64,000 bases of DNA from Streptantibioticus cattleyicolor NRRL 8057 = DSM 46488 (lineage in GTDB: Bacteria; Actinomycetota; Actinomycetes; Streptomycetales; Streptomycetaceae). This document shows positions 34,711 to 44,600 of this stretch, in pieces; the first letter of the stretch is position 1, and every line of letters begins with the position of its first letter. The notes beneath the pieces were generated by a model that did no database searches, was not told the origin of the DNA, and saw only the letters and a list, made by a program, of their open reading frames with translations. The stretch covers positions 1,054,001 to 1,118,000 of the forward strand of contig NC_017585.1 of the NCBI RefSeq assembly GCF_000240165.1, read 5' to 3'. The translations under genes and the position numbers were made by a program.

Positions 34711-35394
34711 ATGGGGAGGAAGAACACGCAGACCGCCATCAAGGACCTCATCGGAGATGTGACCGACAGCGTCAAGAAGGCCATCGACGAGGTGCTGGAC
34801 CGGGACGAGTACGACCCCTGGCGGGACGACTGGTCCCGGCCGCCGGCCGCCGGCCCGTTGCAGGGCGTGGCGCAGGCGGTGTCGGGGATCCGCCAGGCGC
34901 TGGTCGAGGTGCTGCCGGGCAGCCCGGCGGCGGCGCTGATCAACACCGCCAATCTGCTGACCGCGCTCGGCCTCGCCGGTGCCGCCGGGGTGCCGCCGGT
35001 GGTGCTCGGGCAGGCGACCCCGGTGGTCACCGTGCCCGGTCCGCCCCCGCCGGCCCCGCCGCCTCCGCCGCCGTCCGGCGCCCCGGAGGAGACCGCGGCG
35101 CTCACCCGGCAGGTCGCCCAGTTGTCGGACCGCATCGGTTCGCTGCTGAACGCCCTGGAGGGCTCCGGCTCCGGCGCCGCGCGGACCGACGGGGCCGCGC
35201 GCCCGGCCGCGTCCGTGGCCGCCGAGACCCCGGAACGCGCCCGTTCCGAACCGGCGCGTCCGGCTCCGCCCAAGTCCGGACCGGCCGGGCGACCCGGCCC
35301 CGTCTCCCGGCCGCCGGTGCGGCAGCAGCCCGTGCGCCGGCTCGCCGCGCTGGCGCCGGGCCGGCTCGCGGACCGGCTGCGGGCCGGGAACTGA
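34711..35394 (+). CDS. Hypothetical protein with proline-rich linker
   Basis: This 227-residue protein has no recognised family. A charged N-terminus (KNTQTAIKDLIGDVTDSVKK, then AIDEVLDRDEYDPW) is followed by a moderately hydrophobic helix pair (AALINTANLLTALGLAGAAG), a run of prolines near residues 108-120 (PPPPAPPPPPPSG), a short helix (QVAQLSDRIGSLLNALE) and a basic, low-complexity Pro/Arg/Ala tail. This layout suggests a peripheral membrane or scaffold protein. The ATG at 34711 follows GAAGGGAAG; an upstream GTG at 34660 would add an atypical start. Confidence 0.65.
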   Translation: MGRKNTQTAIKDLIGDVTDSVKKAIDEVLDRDEYDPWRDDWSRPPAAGPLQGVAQAVSGIRQALVEVLPGSPAAALINTANLLTALGLAGAAGVPPVVLGQATPVVTVPGPPPPAPPPPPPSGAPEETAALTRQVAQLSDRIGSLLNALEGSGSGAARTDGAARPAASVAAETPERARSEPARPAPPKSGPAGRPGPVSRPPVRQQPVRRLAALAPGRLADRLRAGN

Positions 35395-35553
35395 GGGCGG
35401 GTGACGCGTGGTGCGGGGCCGGTCGGACCGGCGGGCGCCGGGTGCAAAGACGATCAGCGACTGGACGGCGGCGCCCCCGTGGCGAGGGCGTACCGGGACA
35501 GAAGGCTGACGGACCGGCCCCGCGGACAACATGCTGGAGCTTCGAACTGGTAA

Positions 35554-35570
35554 TTGCAAGTCATGCGCAA
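35554..35570. promoter_or_regulatory. Nur-like box upstream of superoxide dismutase
   Basis: TTGCAA-GTCAT-GCGCAA fits the published Nur consensus tTGCaa-N5-ttGCAA from Streptomyces, where the Ni-responsive regulator Nur represses the Fe-type superoxide dismutase gene sodF when nickel is present. It lies 55 bp before the sodF start. The consensus match is seen directly; nickel control is inferred from the known system. Confidence 0.65.
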
Positions 35571-35624
35571 TAGTGTGGGCGATCAGGGCCTGACCGTTTG
35601 TCTCGTTGAAAGGGTTGTGACCTG

Positions 35625-36242
35625 ATGGGCACGTACTCGCTTCCTGATCTCCCCTACGACTACGCGGCGTTGGAGCCGGCGATCACGGGTCAGATCCTGG
35701 AGCTGCACCACGCCAAGCACCACGCCGCCTACGTCAAGGGCGCCAACGACACCCTGGAGCAGATCGCCGAGGCCCGCGACAAGGACCGGATCACCCCGAC
35801 GGGCCTGGTCGGGCTGGAGAAGACCTTCGCGTTCAACCTCTCCGGCCACGTGCTGCACTCCATCTTCTGGCAGAACCTCTCGCCGGACGGCGGCGACCAC
35901 CCCGACGGCGCCCTCGCCGACGCCATCGACGAACACCTCGGCGGCTTCGAGGCGTTCAAGAAGCAGCTCACCGTCGCCACCAGCTCCGTGCAGGGCTCCG
36001 GCTGGGGCGTGCTCGCCTGGGAGCCGCTGGGCAAGCGCCTGATCGTGGAGCAGGTCTACGACCACCACGGCAACGTCGGCCAGGGCAGCACCCCGCTGCT
36101 GGTCTTCGACGCCTGGGAGCACGCCTACTACCTCCAGTACAAGAACGTGCGCCCCGACTACGTCACCAAGCTGTGGGACCTGGTCAACTGGAACGACGTC
36201 GCCGCCCGGTTCGCCAAGGCCACGGCGGACGGCAACGGCTGA
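35625..36242 (+). CDS. sodF: Superoxide dismutase, Fe/Mn type
   Basis: This 205-residue cytoplasmic enzyme turns superoxide into oxygen and hydrogen peroxide. The four metal ligands are visible: His28 in LELHHAKHH, His in [10 protein letters not shown] (about residue 80), and Asp and His in DAWEHAYYL (about 165-169). Length and ends match the family (start [20 protein letters not shown]). The Nur-like box upstream supports the iron-type sodF identity over a manganese enzyme and predicts a nickel superoxide dismutase elsewhere in the genome. The ATG at 35625 has AAAGGGTTG before it. A hairpin lies between it and the convergent regulator gene. Confidence 0.95.
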   Translation: MGTYSLPDLPYDYAALEPAITGQILELHHAKHHAAYVKGANDTLEQIAEARDKDRITPTGLVGLEKTFAFNLSGHVLHSIFWQNLSPDGGDHPDGALADAIDEHLGGFEAFKKQLTVATSSVQGSGWGVLAWEPLGKRLIVEQVYDHHGNVGQGSTPLLVFDAWEHAYYLQYKNVRPDYVTKLWDLVNWNDVAARFAKATADGNG

Positions 36243-36264
36243 CGCCGAAGGACCTCCCCGCGCC

Positions 36265-36297
36265 CGGCCGTGGTCCCCGTCACGGGGGCCGCGGCCG
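36265..36297. terminator. Bidirectional hairpin between sodF and the response regulator gene
   Basis: CGGCCG and its exact copy CGGCCG (self-complementary) frame a GC stem of about 14 pairs with two G-T pairs and a small loop near 36279. It occupies the gap between convergent stops. Confidence 0.6.
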
Positions 36298-36305
36298 GTC
36301 CGCGA

Positions 36306-37415
36306 TCAGGCGGGGTCCGGGTGGCGCAGCCGCCGTTCCAGGTAGATGCCGGTGAAGACGGCGACCTTGGCCCGCAGCACCCAGGGGTCGAACGGCTTGC
36401 CGATGTAGTCGACGGCACCGGCCGCGTAACCACGGGCGGAGTGCTCGGGGTCGGCGCCCATCGCGGTGAGGAAGATGATGGGGACGTCGCGGTCACGGCT
36501 GCGGCGCTTGATGTGCGCGGCGGTCTCGTAGCCGTCCATGTCGGGCATCTGGACGTCCATGATGATCACCGCGAAGTCGTCGTGGTCGAGCAGCGCCTTG
36601 AGCGCGTCGCGGCCGGAGGGGACGGCCACGAGTTCCTGGTCGAGGGTGGAGAGCACCGCGGTCATGGCGAGCAGGTTGTCCGGCTGGTCGTCGACGACGA
36701 GCACCTTGGGCATCCGCTGCGCCGGTCCCGGGGCCCGGGGCGTCGGCAGCGCGGCGGTGTGCTGCGCCCGCTCGACGGTCTCCAACTGCCGTTCCAGCAA
36801 CTGGCAGCGCTCCTCCGCCGCGTCGCGCTGGTCGCGCGCGGCGAGCAGTTCGGCGGCGAGCCGGGCCACCTCGGCCTGGAGGGTGTCGCGTTCGCGCAGC
36901 AGGCCGGAGACGTCGGGGCGGGCGGCGGCGAGGCGGTCGGCGCGTTCGCGTTCCGCGGCCCATTCCGCCTCCAGCTGGTTGAGGCGGACCTCCAGGTCGG
37001 CGATGCGGTGCTTGCGGTCGAGCAGGGCGTCGCCGAGCGCGTCGCCACGGGCGGTGGAGCGCCGCGAGAGCCGGTCGGCGTCGGCGAGTTGCTGCTCCAG
37101 CACCTCCATGGCGTGCTTGGGGGAGGCGTTGGTGGCCACCGCCGCGCGGTGCAGCCCGCGCAGCAGGTCGATGGCCTCCGGGGTGGCCGCGGTTCCCCGG
37201 TGCTCGGCGAGGTCGGTGAAGAGGTCCATGACCACCTCCCACGGCGGGACCCGGGTGCCGTTGAGGTATCGGGAGAAGGTCCCGGCGTCCCGCACCCGGC
37301 GTGCCGCGTACCGGCGCACCGACACGTCGAGCCCGTCGAACAGCTCCCGCAGCGCCTGCGCCAGCGCCCGGGACTCCTGCGTCAAGTCCTGGCCGAGCGG
37401 CCGAAGTTCAGCCAC
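36306..37415 (-). CDS. Response regulator with N-terminal HTH-like and coiled-coil parts
   Basis: The 369 residues from the GTG at 37415 begin with a helical segment (LAQALRELFDGLDVSVRRYA, then AGTFSRYLNGTRVPPWEVVM) recalling cryptic Xre-type DNA-binding modules in streptomycetes. A long coiled coil (about 110-240, RIADLEVRLNQLEAEWAAER) and a C-terminal receiver domain (about 245-369) follow. The receiver shows VLVVDDQPDN, the phosphoacceptor Asp in IIMDVQMPDMDG, and the Lys in IGKPFDP. Having the receiver at the end is unusual: the phosphorylation signal would act back on the coiled coil or HTH part. No histidine kinase is beside it. It overlaps the small membrane protein gene by 8 bp, so the pair is co-transcribed. 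Confidence 0.85.
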   Translation of the reverse strand: MAELRPLGQDLTQESRALAQALRELFDGLDVSVRRYAARRVRDAGTFSRYLNGTRVPPWEVVMDLFTDLAEHRGTAATPEAIDLLRGLHRAAVATNASPKHAMEVLEQQLADADRLSRRSTARGDALGDALLDRKHRIADLEVRLNQLEAEWAAERERADRLAAARPDVSGLLRERDTLQAEVARLAAELLAARDQRDAAEERCQLLERQLETVERAQHTAALPTPRAPGPAQRMPKVLVVDDQPDNLLAMTAVLSTLDQELVAVPSGRDALKALLDHDDFAVIIMDVQMPDMDGYETAAHIKRRSRDRDVPIIFLTAMGADPEHSARGYAAGAVDYIGKPFDPWVLRAKVAVFTGIYLERRLRHPDPA

Positions 37416-37626
37416 GCCGCCGCCCGCCGTCCCGGTCCGCCCGGTCGTCGGCGGCCACCAGCGTGTTGAAGAACGGCACCGCGGGGCCGACGGCCGCCAG
37501 GCCGCACAGCACGCAGCGGGCCGCGCCGTCACCCGCGAGGGCGGCCAGCACACCGGCCCCCACCCCCGCCGCGACGGCCAGTGACAACACCAGCGCGGCC
37601 CTCGTCGACAGCAGTGAACGGTCCAT
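37408..37626 (-). CDS. Small two-helix membrane protein
   Basis: The 72 residues from ATG 37626 (GAGAGGGATG upstream) comprise two hydrophobic segments, about residues 9-30 (AALVLSLAVAAGVGAGVLAA) and 38-55 (CVLCGLAAVGPAVPFFNTLV), with a CVLC pair at the second helix and a charged tail. It overlaps the next gene (response regulator) by 8 bp, so it may localise or modulate it. No family is recognised. Confidence 0.7.
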   Translation of the reverse strand: MDRSLLSTRAALVLSLAVAAGVGAGVLAALAGDGAARCVLCGLAAVGPAVPFFNTLVAADDRADRDGGRRRG

Positions 37627-37776
37627 CGCATCCCTCTCGTCACCCCGCCACATCACCGGCGGGGATCGCACCGCCCCCTGACGGGCGCCAGGGGGACGGT
37701 GACAGCATGCTGTGTGAGCGAGGCGTTGCGCTGCGCGACCGGCGAACCGGCAACGGACCGCGGAAAACCGGCAACG

Positions 37777-37805
37777 GGGCGGGTGTTGCCCGGCAACACC
37801 CGCCC
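37777..37805 (-). terminator. Hairpin terminator after the secreted-protein gene
   Basis: A perfect 13-bp stem (GGGCGGGTGTTGC with its complement) with a 3-base loop lies six bases beyond the stop of the gene at 37811-38878. Just beyond it, AACCGGCAACGG occurs twice about 20 bp apart. Confidence 0.75.
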
Positions 37806-37810
37806 GGTCG

Positions 37811-38878
37811 TCACTTGGTGCGGATCGGGAACCGCAGCATCTGGAAGTAGAACGAGTGGTCCGAAGTGCCCACCGAGATCCCCGCCTCCACGTCGGCCGC
37901 CGGGGCGGTCCGGGCGATCGCCAGCCGCAGCCGGTAGACGGCGGTGGCACCGGGCGCCAGCGGGCCGCGGTTGACCGGCGCGAGCGCGGCCGACATGCCC
38001 GGGTCGCAGCCGTCCGGCACCATGGCGACCCGCTTCCAGCCGTGGCCGGGCAGGTACTCCTGGAGCACCACGTCCTTGGGCAGCAGGGCGTGCCCGCCCG
38101 CCGCACCGTAGGCGAAGTACCCGGCGGTCAGCCCCGGGTAGGCCCGCTTGGTGGTGTTGCGCACGGTGATGGAGAACTCCTTGGCCGCGCCGCCGCGGAC
38201 CAGCGCCGTGCCGCGCGGCCAGCCGCCGACGGTCGTGGTGGGACGGTCCACCACGGCGGTCCGGGCCGGAGCGCGGTAGGTGTGGCCGTGGCCGTCGGCG
38301 ACCGACGCGGCCACCGTCAGCTTGCCGGGACGGTCGAGGTCCTGGACCCGCAGCGCCACCGTGGCGGGGTGGGCCGCGCTCGCCGCCGCCGTCACCGGGA
38401 AGGTGAAGACGCCCTTGTCCCGGTGGTTGCCGCTGGACGGCTTGGTGTTCAGATCGACCCAGCGGTGGCTGGTGGGCACGTAGCGCTGGATCACCAGCGA
38501 GTCGGAGTCGAACCCGCGCGTGGTGACGTCCAGGCGCACCGTGCCCTTGGCGACCGGGGTGCGCAGCGTGACGCCCGAGGACGACCACAGGCCCAGCGGC
38601 GCCTCCGCGGCGAGGGCGTAGGAAATCCGGTCGGCGGCCTTGCCGGTGGCCGCGGCGACCGTGGCGGCCGGGGCCTCGGTGGTCGTCGCAGCCGTTCGGA
38701 CGGTACCGGCCGGCGCCGTCGTCCGGGCGGCGGCACCGCAGGCCGGGGCGGCCTTCGCGGCGCCGGTCAGCGGCGCGGCCTGCCCCGCGCCGGCGGCCCC
38801 CACCACCAGCGCCAGACCGGCGGCCGTCGCCGCGGCCGAACCCAGCACCGCGCGCCGTCCGCGTGTCGTACGTGTCAT
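37811..38878 (-). CDS. Secreted protein with probable Tat signal
   Basis: The 355 residues from ATG 38878 start TRTTRGRRAVLGSAAATAAG, a twin-arginine-type signal peptide with an Ala-x-Ala cut near residue 37. The mature part is beta-rich and repetitive (TVRLDVTTRGFDSDSLVIQR, HRWVDLNTKPSSGNHRDKGV, REFSITVRNTTKRAYPGLTA-like) and appears to consist of immunoglobulin- or fibronectin-like domains without catalytic motifs. It resembles streptomycete exported proteins of unknown role, perhaps involved in adhesion or signalling at the surface. It is divergent from the penicillin acylase gene, 178 bp apart. A strong hairpin follows. Confidence 0.78.
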   Translation of the reverse strand: MTRTTRGRRAVLGSAAATAAGLALVVGAAGAGQAAPLTGAAKAAPACGAAARTTAPAGTVRTAATTTEAPAATVAAATGKAADRISYALAAEAPLGLWSSSGVTLRTPVAKGTVRLDVTTRGFDSDSLVIQRYVPTSHRWVDLNTKPSSGNHRDKGVFTFPVTAAASAAHPATVALRVQDLDRPGKLTVAASVADGHGHTYRAPARTAVVDRPTTTVGGWPRGTALVRGGAAKEFSITVRNTTKRAYPGLTAGYFAYGAAGGHALLPKDVVLQEYLPGHGWKRVAMVPDGCDPGMSAALAPVNRGPLAPGATAVYRLRLAIARTAPAADVEAGISVGTSDHSFYFQMLRFPIRTK

Positions 38879-39056
38879 CGTGTAGTCCCCCACAATGGAC
38901 CGGGCGCACCCCGTGTGCGCCTCCGCACCCCAGGACACGGCCACGGCACCGGTCGGTTCCCGCCGGACCGCACCAATGTCCGGGTGGCGTACGGGAATCC
39001 GGTGTCCGGGGATCTCCCGACTCCCCGCACGTCACGCCGGGCCGCACCATCGGTGC

Positions 39057-41672
39057 GTGGCGGCAACCGACGAGGAGAGCGCTCCGGCGCGGGACGGTGG
39101 TACGGCGGACGGCGGTTCCCCCGGCGGACGGCGGCGCCGGCGGTGGCGGTGGCTGCGGATCACCGTGCTCGTCGTCGTGGTGGTGCTGGTGGCCGGCGCG
39201 TGCGCGGGGGCGCTGTACGTCCGGTGGACGGTCGGCCGGTCGCTGCCGGTCACCTCCGGCCGCCTCGGCGTACCCGGGCTGCACCACCCGGTGGACGTGG
39301 GCCGGGACGCCTCCGGCATCCCGCAGATCCTCGCCGACGACCCGGAGGACCTCTTCCTCGCCCAAGGCTACGTCGAGGCCCAGGACCGCTTCTGGCAGAT
39401 GGACACCGAACGCAACATCGCCGAGGGGCGCCTCGCCGAGATGTTCGGCGCCGGCCAGGTCGACGACGACAAACTGGTGCGCACCCTCGGCTGGTACCGG
39501 GTGGCACGGCAGGAGGCCGACGCGGCGTCTCCGCGCACCCGCGCCTTCCTCCAGGCGTTCTCGGCCGGGGTCAACGCCTACCTCAAGGACCACACCGGCG
39601 CCCGGCTCAGCGTGGAGTACGCCGTCCTCTCCCTCGCCGACGGCTCCTACCGGCCCCGCCCGTGGACCCCGGTGGACTCGGTGGTCTGGCTCAAGGCGGT
39701 CGCCTGGCAGCTCAACTCCACCACCAGCGACCAGATGATCCGCGCCGTGCTCGCCGCGAAGTTCCCCGTCCACGACGTCGACCGGATCTTCCCGCCGTAC
39801 GACTTCAGCCGCTGGGACCCGGTCACCGGCCCCGCCACCGCCCGCTCCGCCCCGCCCTCCGCCGCCCGCACCACCACCGCCGTACCGGCCGCCGCCACCG
39901 GCGCGCTGACCGCCGTGTCGGACGTACGCCGCCGGCTCACCGCGCTGCTCGGCCCGTCCGGCACCGGCATCGGCTCCAACGCCTGGGTGGTGGCGGGCAG
40001 CCGGAGCGCCACCGGTGCGCCGCTGCTCGCCAACGACCCGCACCTGGCGCCGACGCTGCCCGGCGTCTGGTACCAGATCGGGCTGCACTGCCGCACCGTC
40101 ACCGCGGCCTGCCCCTACGACGTCACCGGCTTCACCTTCCCCGGCATGCCCGGCGTGCTCATCGGCCACAACCAGCGGATCGCCTGGGGGTTCACCGCGC
40201 TGGGCGCCGCCGACTCCGACCTGTACCTGGAGAAGATCACCGGCGACGACTACACGTACCAGGGCCGCCAACTGCCGTTGACCACCCGGCGCGAGACCAT
40301 CGCGGTGGCCGGCGGCTCCCCGGTCACCTTCACCGTACGGGCCACCCGGCACGGGCCGGTCATCTCCGACGCCGACCGGACGGCGGCGCGCACCGGCGCC
40401 GTCGGACGGGTCCCGGACGCGCCCCGGGCGGCCGGCGGATACGCGGTCGCGCTGCGCTGGGCCGGGCTCGTCCCGTCGCACACCATCGACGCCGTGTTCG
40501 CCATGGACGCGGCCACCGACTGGACCGGCTTCCGCGCCGCCGCGGCGCTCCTGGTGGCCCCCGCGCAGAACATGGTCTACGCCGACGTACGCGGGAACAT
40601 CGGCTACCAGATGCCCGGCCTGCTGCCCATCCGGGCGCGCGGCGACGGCAGTTACCCGGTACCCGGCTGGACCGGCGACCACGAATGGCGCGGCTACGTC
40701 CCCTTCGACAGGCTGCCGCACGAACTCAACCCCACCCGGGGCTACATCGTCACCGCCAACAACGCGGTCACCGGACCGGACTACCCGTACCCCATCACCC
40801 CGTACTGGGGCACCGGCTACCGCAGCCGGCGGATCGCCGACCTGATCACCGGCGGCGGGAAGCTGACCGTGGCCGACATGGGGCGCATCGAGGGCGACAC
40901 GCTCAACCCCAACGCGCGGCAGCTCGTGCCGTACCTGCTGAAGGCACCGGTGGCGCCCGGCACCGCCGCCGCGGTGGACCTGCTGCGCGGCTGGGACCTC
41001 ACCCAGCCCCCCGACTCTGCCGCCGCCGCCTACTTCAACGCCGTCTGGTCGCACCTGCTGGACCTGGTCTTCACCTCCCGGCTGCGCACGGCCGGGGACG
41101 TGGAGACGTTCGGCGCGGGCGGCGGGGGCCGCTGGTTCGACGTGGTCCGTACGATGCTCGGCACGCCGGACGACCCGTGGTGGAGCAGTCCGCAACAGCC
41201 CGCGCTGCACGGCCGGGACGCGGTGCTGGGCGCCGCGCTCGACGCGGCGGCCCGGGACCTGGACAAGCGGCTCGGCGGTGACCCCAAGCACTGGCGGTGG
41301 GGCGCGCTGCACACCCTCGAACTGCGCAACCAGACGCTGGGCACCGGCGCTCCGGCCCCGGTGCGGTGGCTGCTCAACCGCGGCCCCTACCAACTGGGCG
41401 GCGGCACCGACCTGGTGGACGCCACCGGCTGGTTCCCGCCCGACGGCTACGGCGTCGACTGGGTGCCCTCGATGCGGATGGTGGTCGACCTCGGACGGCT
41501 CGACGACTCCCGCTGGATCAACCTCACCGGCGCCTCCGGCCACACCGCCTCCCCGCACTACACCGACCAGACCGCCCTGTGGCGCGCGGGCCGCACCCTC
41601 CCGTGGCCCAGCAGCCCCGCGGCGGTACGGGCGTCGGTCAAGGAGTGGCTGCGCCTCACCCCCGCGCGCTGA
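39057..41672 (+). CDS. Penicillin acylase-family amidohydrolase
   Basis: The 871 residues from the GTG at 39057 form a membrane-anchored or exported N-terminal nucleophile hydrolase. A basic stretch (RRRRRWRWLR) precedes a hydrophobic helix at about 31-52. The alpha chain begins with DVGRDASGIPQILADDPEDL and includes YVEAQDRFWQMDTERNIAEG. A spacer ends at GTGIGSNAWVVAG, where Ser (about residue 305) becomes the N-terminal nucleophile of the beta chain after self-cleavage. Asn in LLANDPHL and ITANNAV-type residues follow. The family removes acyl groups from penicillins, acyl-homoserine lactones or lipopeptides. Its position beside a lipo-initiating NRPS cluster makes deacylation of that product, or of signals, an attractive guess. 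It meets the NRPS gene tail to tail, 15 bp apart. Confidence 0.9.
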   Translation: MAATDEESAPARDGGTADGGSPGGRRRRRWRWLRITVLVVVVVLVAGACAGALYVRWTVGRSLPVTSGRLGVPGLHHPVDVGRDASGIPQILADDPEDLFLAQGYVEAQDRFWQMDTERNIAEGRLAEMFGAGQVDDDKLVRTLGWYRVARQEADAASPRTRAFLQAFSAGVNAYLKDHTGARLSVEYAVLSLADGSYRPRPWTPVDSVVWLKAVAWQLNSTTSDQMIRAVLAAKFPVHDVDRIFPPYDFSRWDPVTGPATARSAPPSAARTTTAVPAAATGALTAVSDVRRRLTALLGPSGTGIGSNAWVVAGSRSATGAPLLANDPHLAPTLPGVWYQIGLHCRTVTAACPYDVTGFTFPGMPGVLIGHNQRIAWGFTALGAADSDLYLEKITGDDYTYQGRQLPLTTRRETIAVAGGSPVTFTVRATRHGPVISDADRTAARTGAVGRVPDAPRAAGGYAVALRWAGLVPSHTIDAVFAMDAATDWTGFRAAAALLVAPAQNMVYADVRGNIGYQMPGLLPIRARGDGSYPVPGWTGDHEWRGYVPFDRLPHELNPTRGYIVTANNAVTGPDYPYPITPYWGTGYRSRRIADLITGGGKLTVADMGRIEGDTLNPNARQLVPYLLKAPVAPGTAAAVDLLRGWDLTQPPDSAAAAYFNAVWSHLLDLVFTSRLRTAGDVETFGAGGGGRWFDVVRTMLGTPDDPWWSSPQQPALHGRDAVLGAALDAAARDLDKRLGGDPKHWRWGALHTLELRNQTLGTGAPAPVRWLLNRGPYQLGGGTDLVDATGWFPPDGYGVDWVPSMRMVVDLGRLDDSRWINLTGASGHTASPHYTDQTALWRAGRTLPWPSSPAAVRASVKEWLRLTPAR

Positions 41673-41687
41673 GGCGGGCCCGGGGGC

Positions 41688-44600
41688 TCAGGGGGCCGGC
41701 GGGGTGTCGGGGTCGCCGAGGAGGGCGCGGGACTGGGCGGGGGACAGGGCGCGGACGGCTTCGAGGGCTTCGCGCAGTTCGGCCGCGCTGGTCCGGGCGA
41801 GGCGGCGCTGTTCGACGGCGCGGGCCAGGGCGGCGACGGTCAGGTCGTGGTGGAGCAGGTCGGCGATGGTCAGGTCGACGCCGAAGGTGTCGCGCAGGCG
41901 GACGGCGATGCGGGTGGCGAGCAGGGAGTGGCCGCCGAGGTCGAAGAAGTCGTCGTGGCGGCCGATGTGTTCGACGCCGAGCACGTCGGTCCAGATGGCG
42001 GCGACCAGGCGTTCCACCGGGGTGCGGGGGGCGGCGTCGGGTGAGGTGTCCGGACGGGCGGCGGGCGGGGCGGGCAGCGCGGCCAGGTCGGTCTTGCCGT
42101 TGGCCCCGAGGGGGAGCGCCGGCAGGGCGACGAAGACCTCCGGCACCATGTGGCGCGGCAGCCGCTGCCGCAGGTGGCCGCGGAGGAGGTCGGCCGGGAC
42201 CGCGGCGGGGCCGGGCGGTTCCGGTACCACGTGGGCGACGAGCCGGGGCGGACCGCCGCCGTCGGTGGTGACGGTCACGGCCGCCGCGGAGACGGCGGGG
42301 TGGCCCCGCAGGACGGCCTCGATCTCGCCGGGGTCGACCCGCTGGCCGCGGATCTTGGTCTCCCGGTCGAGGCGGCCCAGGATCTCCAGGCGTCCGTCCG
42401 GGCGCCAGCGACCGCGGTCCCCGGTGCGGTAGAGCCGGCCGCCGGGGACCGCCGGATCGGGGACGAACCGTTCCGCGGTGGCCGCCGGACGGCCCAGGTA
42501 GCCCCGGCTCACCTGGACGCCGCCGACGCAGACCTCACCGGCCACCCCGACCGGCACCGGCCGTCCGCCCGCGTCCAGCACGTACAGCCGGGCCCCGGCG
42601 ACCGGGCGGCCGACGGGCACCTTGCCGCCGGGATCGACGCCCGGGTCGACGGCTCCGACGGTGACCTCGATGGTGGCCTCGGCCGGGCCGTAGACGTTGT
42701 ACAGCCGGGCGCCGGGCAGCAGCCGGTGCACCGAGGCGGCGAGCTGCGGGGTCAACTCCTCACCGGCGCACTGGAGTTGGCGTACCCCGGCGAGGTGTCC
42801 GGCGGCGCCGGGCACGGCGAGGAGTTCCCGCAGCACCGACGGGACGAAGTAGCAGGCGGTGACGTGGTGTTCGGCGCAGAGCGCGGCCATCCGCTCCAGG
42901 TCGGCCGGACAGGCCCCGTCCGGGGTGACCAGGCAGGCGCCGGTGACCAGTGGCCACAGCATCTCGGAGACGGAGATGTCGAAGCCGCACGCGGTGTGCA
43001 GCAGCACCCGGTCGTCCGGGCCGAGGGGTTGCGCGGACCGCTTGGCCGCCAGTTGGTTGGCGAGTCCGGCCCGGGTCACCATCACGCCCTTGGGGGTGCC
43101 GGTGGAGCCGGAGGTGTAGATGAGGAAGGCGAGGTCGTCCGGGCGCGCGGGACGGGCGGGCGGCGCGGCGGCGGCGTCCGGGGTGCCGTCGGGCTCCGCC
43201 GAGGGGTCCAGCAGCAAGGTGGCGGTGCCGTCCGGGGCGAGGGACGCGCTGTCCAGGGCGGCGCAGCCGAGCAGGACGGCGGGGCGGGCGTCCTCGGCCA
43301 CCAGGCGCAGCCGGGCGGCCGGATACTCCGCGTCCAGCGGCAGGTAGCAGGCGTCCGCCTCGAGGATCGCCAGCAACGCGGTCACCAGCCCGGCGCCGTA
43401 CGGCAGATGGACGCCGACCACGGTGCCGGGGCCGGCGCCGAGCGCCCGCAGCCGGTCCGCGAGCCGGCCGGACCGGCGGGCCAGTTCCCGGTAGGTGAGC
43501 GGCGGGCCGCCGGTGGCGGGGAGCACGGCGGGCGCGGACGGGGTGGCGGCCACCTGGCGTGCGAAGAGCTTCGCGGCGGGCAGGTCGCCGGGCGGGGGCA
43601 CCGAGGCGCCGCTGAACTCCTCCAGCAGCCGCCGCCGTTCCTCCGGCGCGATCAGGTCGTGGGCGTCCAGGGCCTCGTCCGGGCGGGCCACGGCACGGTC
43701 GAGCAGCCGGCCGAAGGCGTCCGCCACGCGGGCCGCGGAACCGGCGTCGAACAGGTCGGTGGCGTACGCCAGCCGCCCCTCGCAGCCGCCGTCCGGGGTC
43801 GCCGTCAGATGCAGCGACAGGTCGAACTGGGCGGCGGGCAACGGCACTTCGAAGGCCTCGGCGACCGGTCCCGGCGCCCGCCACGGCGGCAGCGGCACCC
43901 CGAGCACGAACGCGGCCCTGGCCAGGTCGGCCCCGGGCGGTCCGCCCGCCGCCGACACCTCGCGGGCGATGACGTCGAGGGGGGTGTCGCGGTGGCGGTC
44001 GGCGTCCCGCCAGGCGGCGGCGGTCGCCCGCACCAGGTCGCGGAAGGTGGCGGCGGCGCCGACGGGGACGCGTACCGGGAGGGTGAGCGTGGTGAAGCCG
44101 ACGACGCCCTCGGCGCCCGGCGGCCGGCCGGCCGCGGTGGGCACCGCGACCACCACGTCCGGCTGTCCGCTCCAGCGCGCGAGCACGGCGGCGTACCCGG
44201 CCAGCAGCACGGTGAACGCGGTGGTGCCCTCGGCCCGGGCGAACGCGGCCAGCGCGGCGGATCCGGCGGGGGAGACCGCCACCGGGTGCAGGCCGCCACG
44301 GTGGCTCGGCCGCACCGGGCGCGGCCGGTCGGCGGGGAGCTCCAACGGCACCGTCCCGGCGAGCGCACGGCGCCAGTGGGCGGCGTCCTCGGCGGCCGAC
44401 GCCTCGGTCACCTCACGCCGCCAGGCGGCCAGATCACGGTACCGGGGCGCCTCGGGCAGCCGTGGTTCCCCGTCGGGGCCGGCCGCGCAGACCGCCTCGG
44501 CCTCGCGCAGCAGCACCGCCAGCGAGGCGCCGTCCACCGCGATGTGATGCACCGTCAGCACCAGTGCGTGGTCGTCGTCGCCGAGCCGGAGCAGGGCGGC

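Noticed and set aside
37653..41558. Long reverse open frame covering the secreted-protein and penicillin acylase genes
   Set aside because: It spans two well-supported genes on opposite strands and has only low-complexity sequence.
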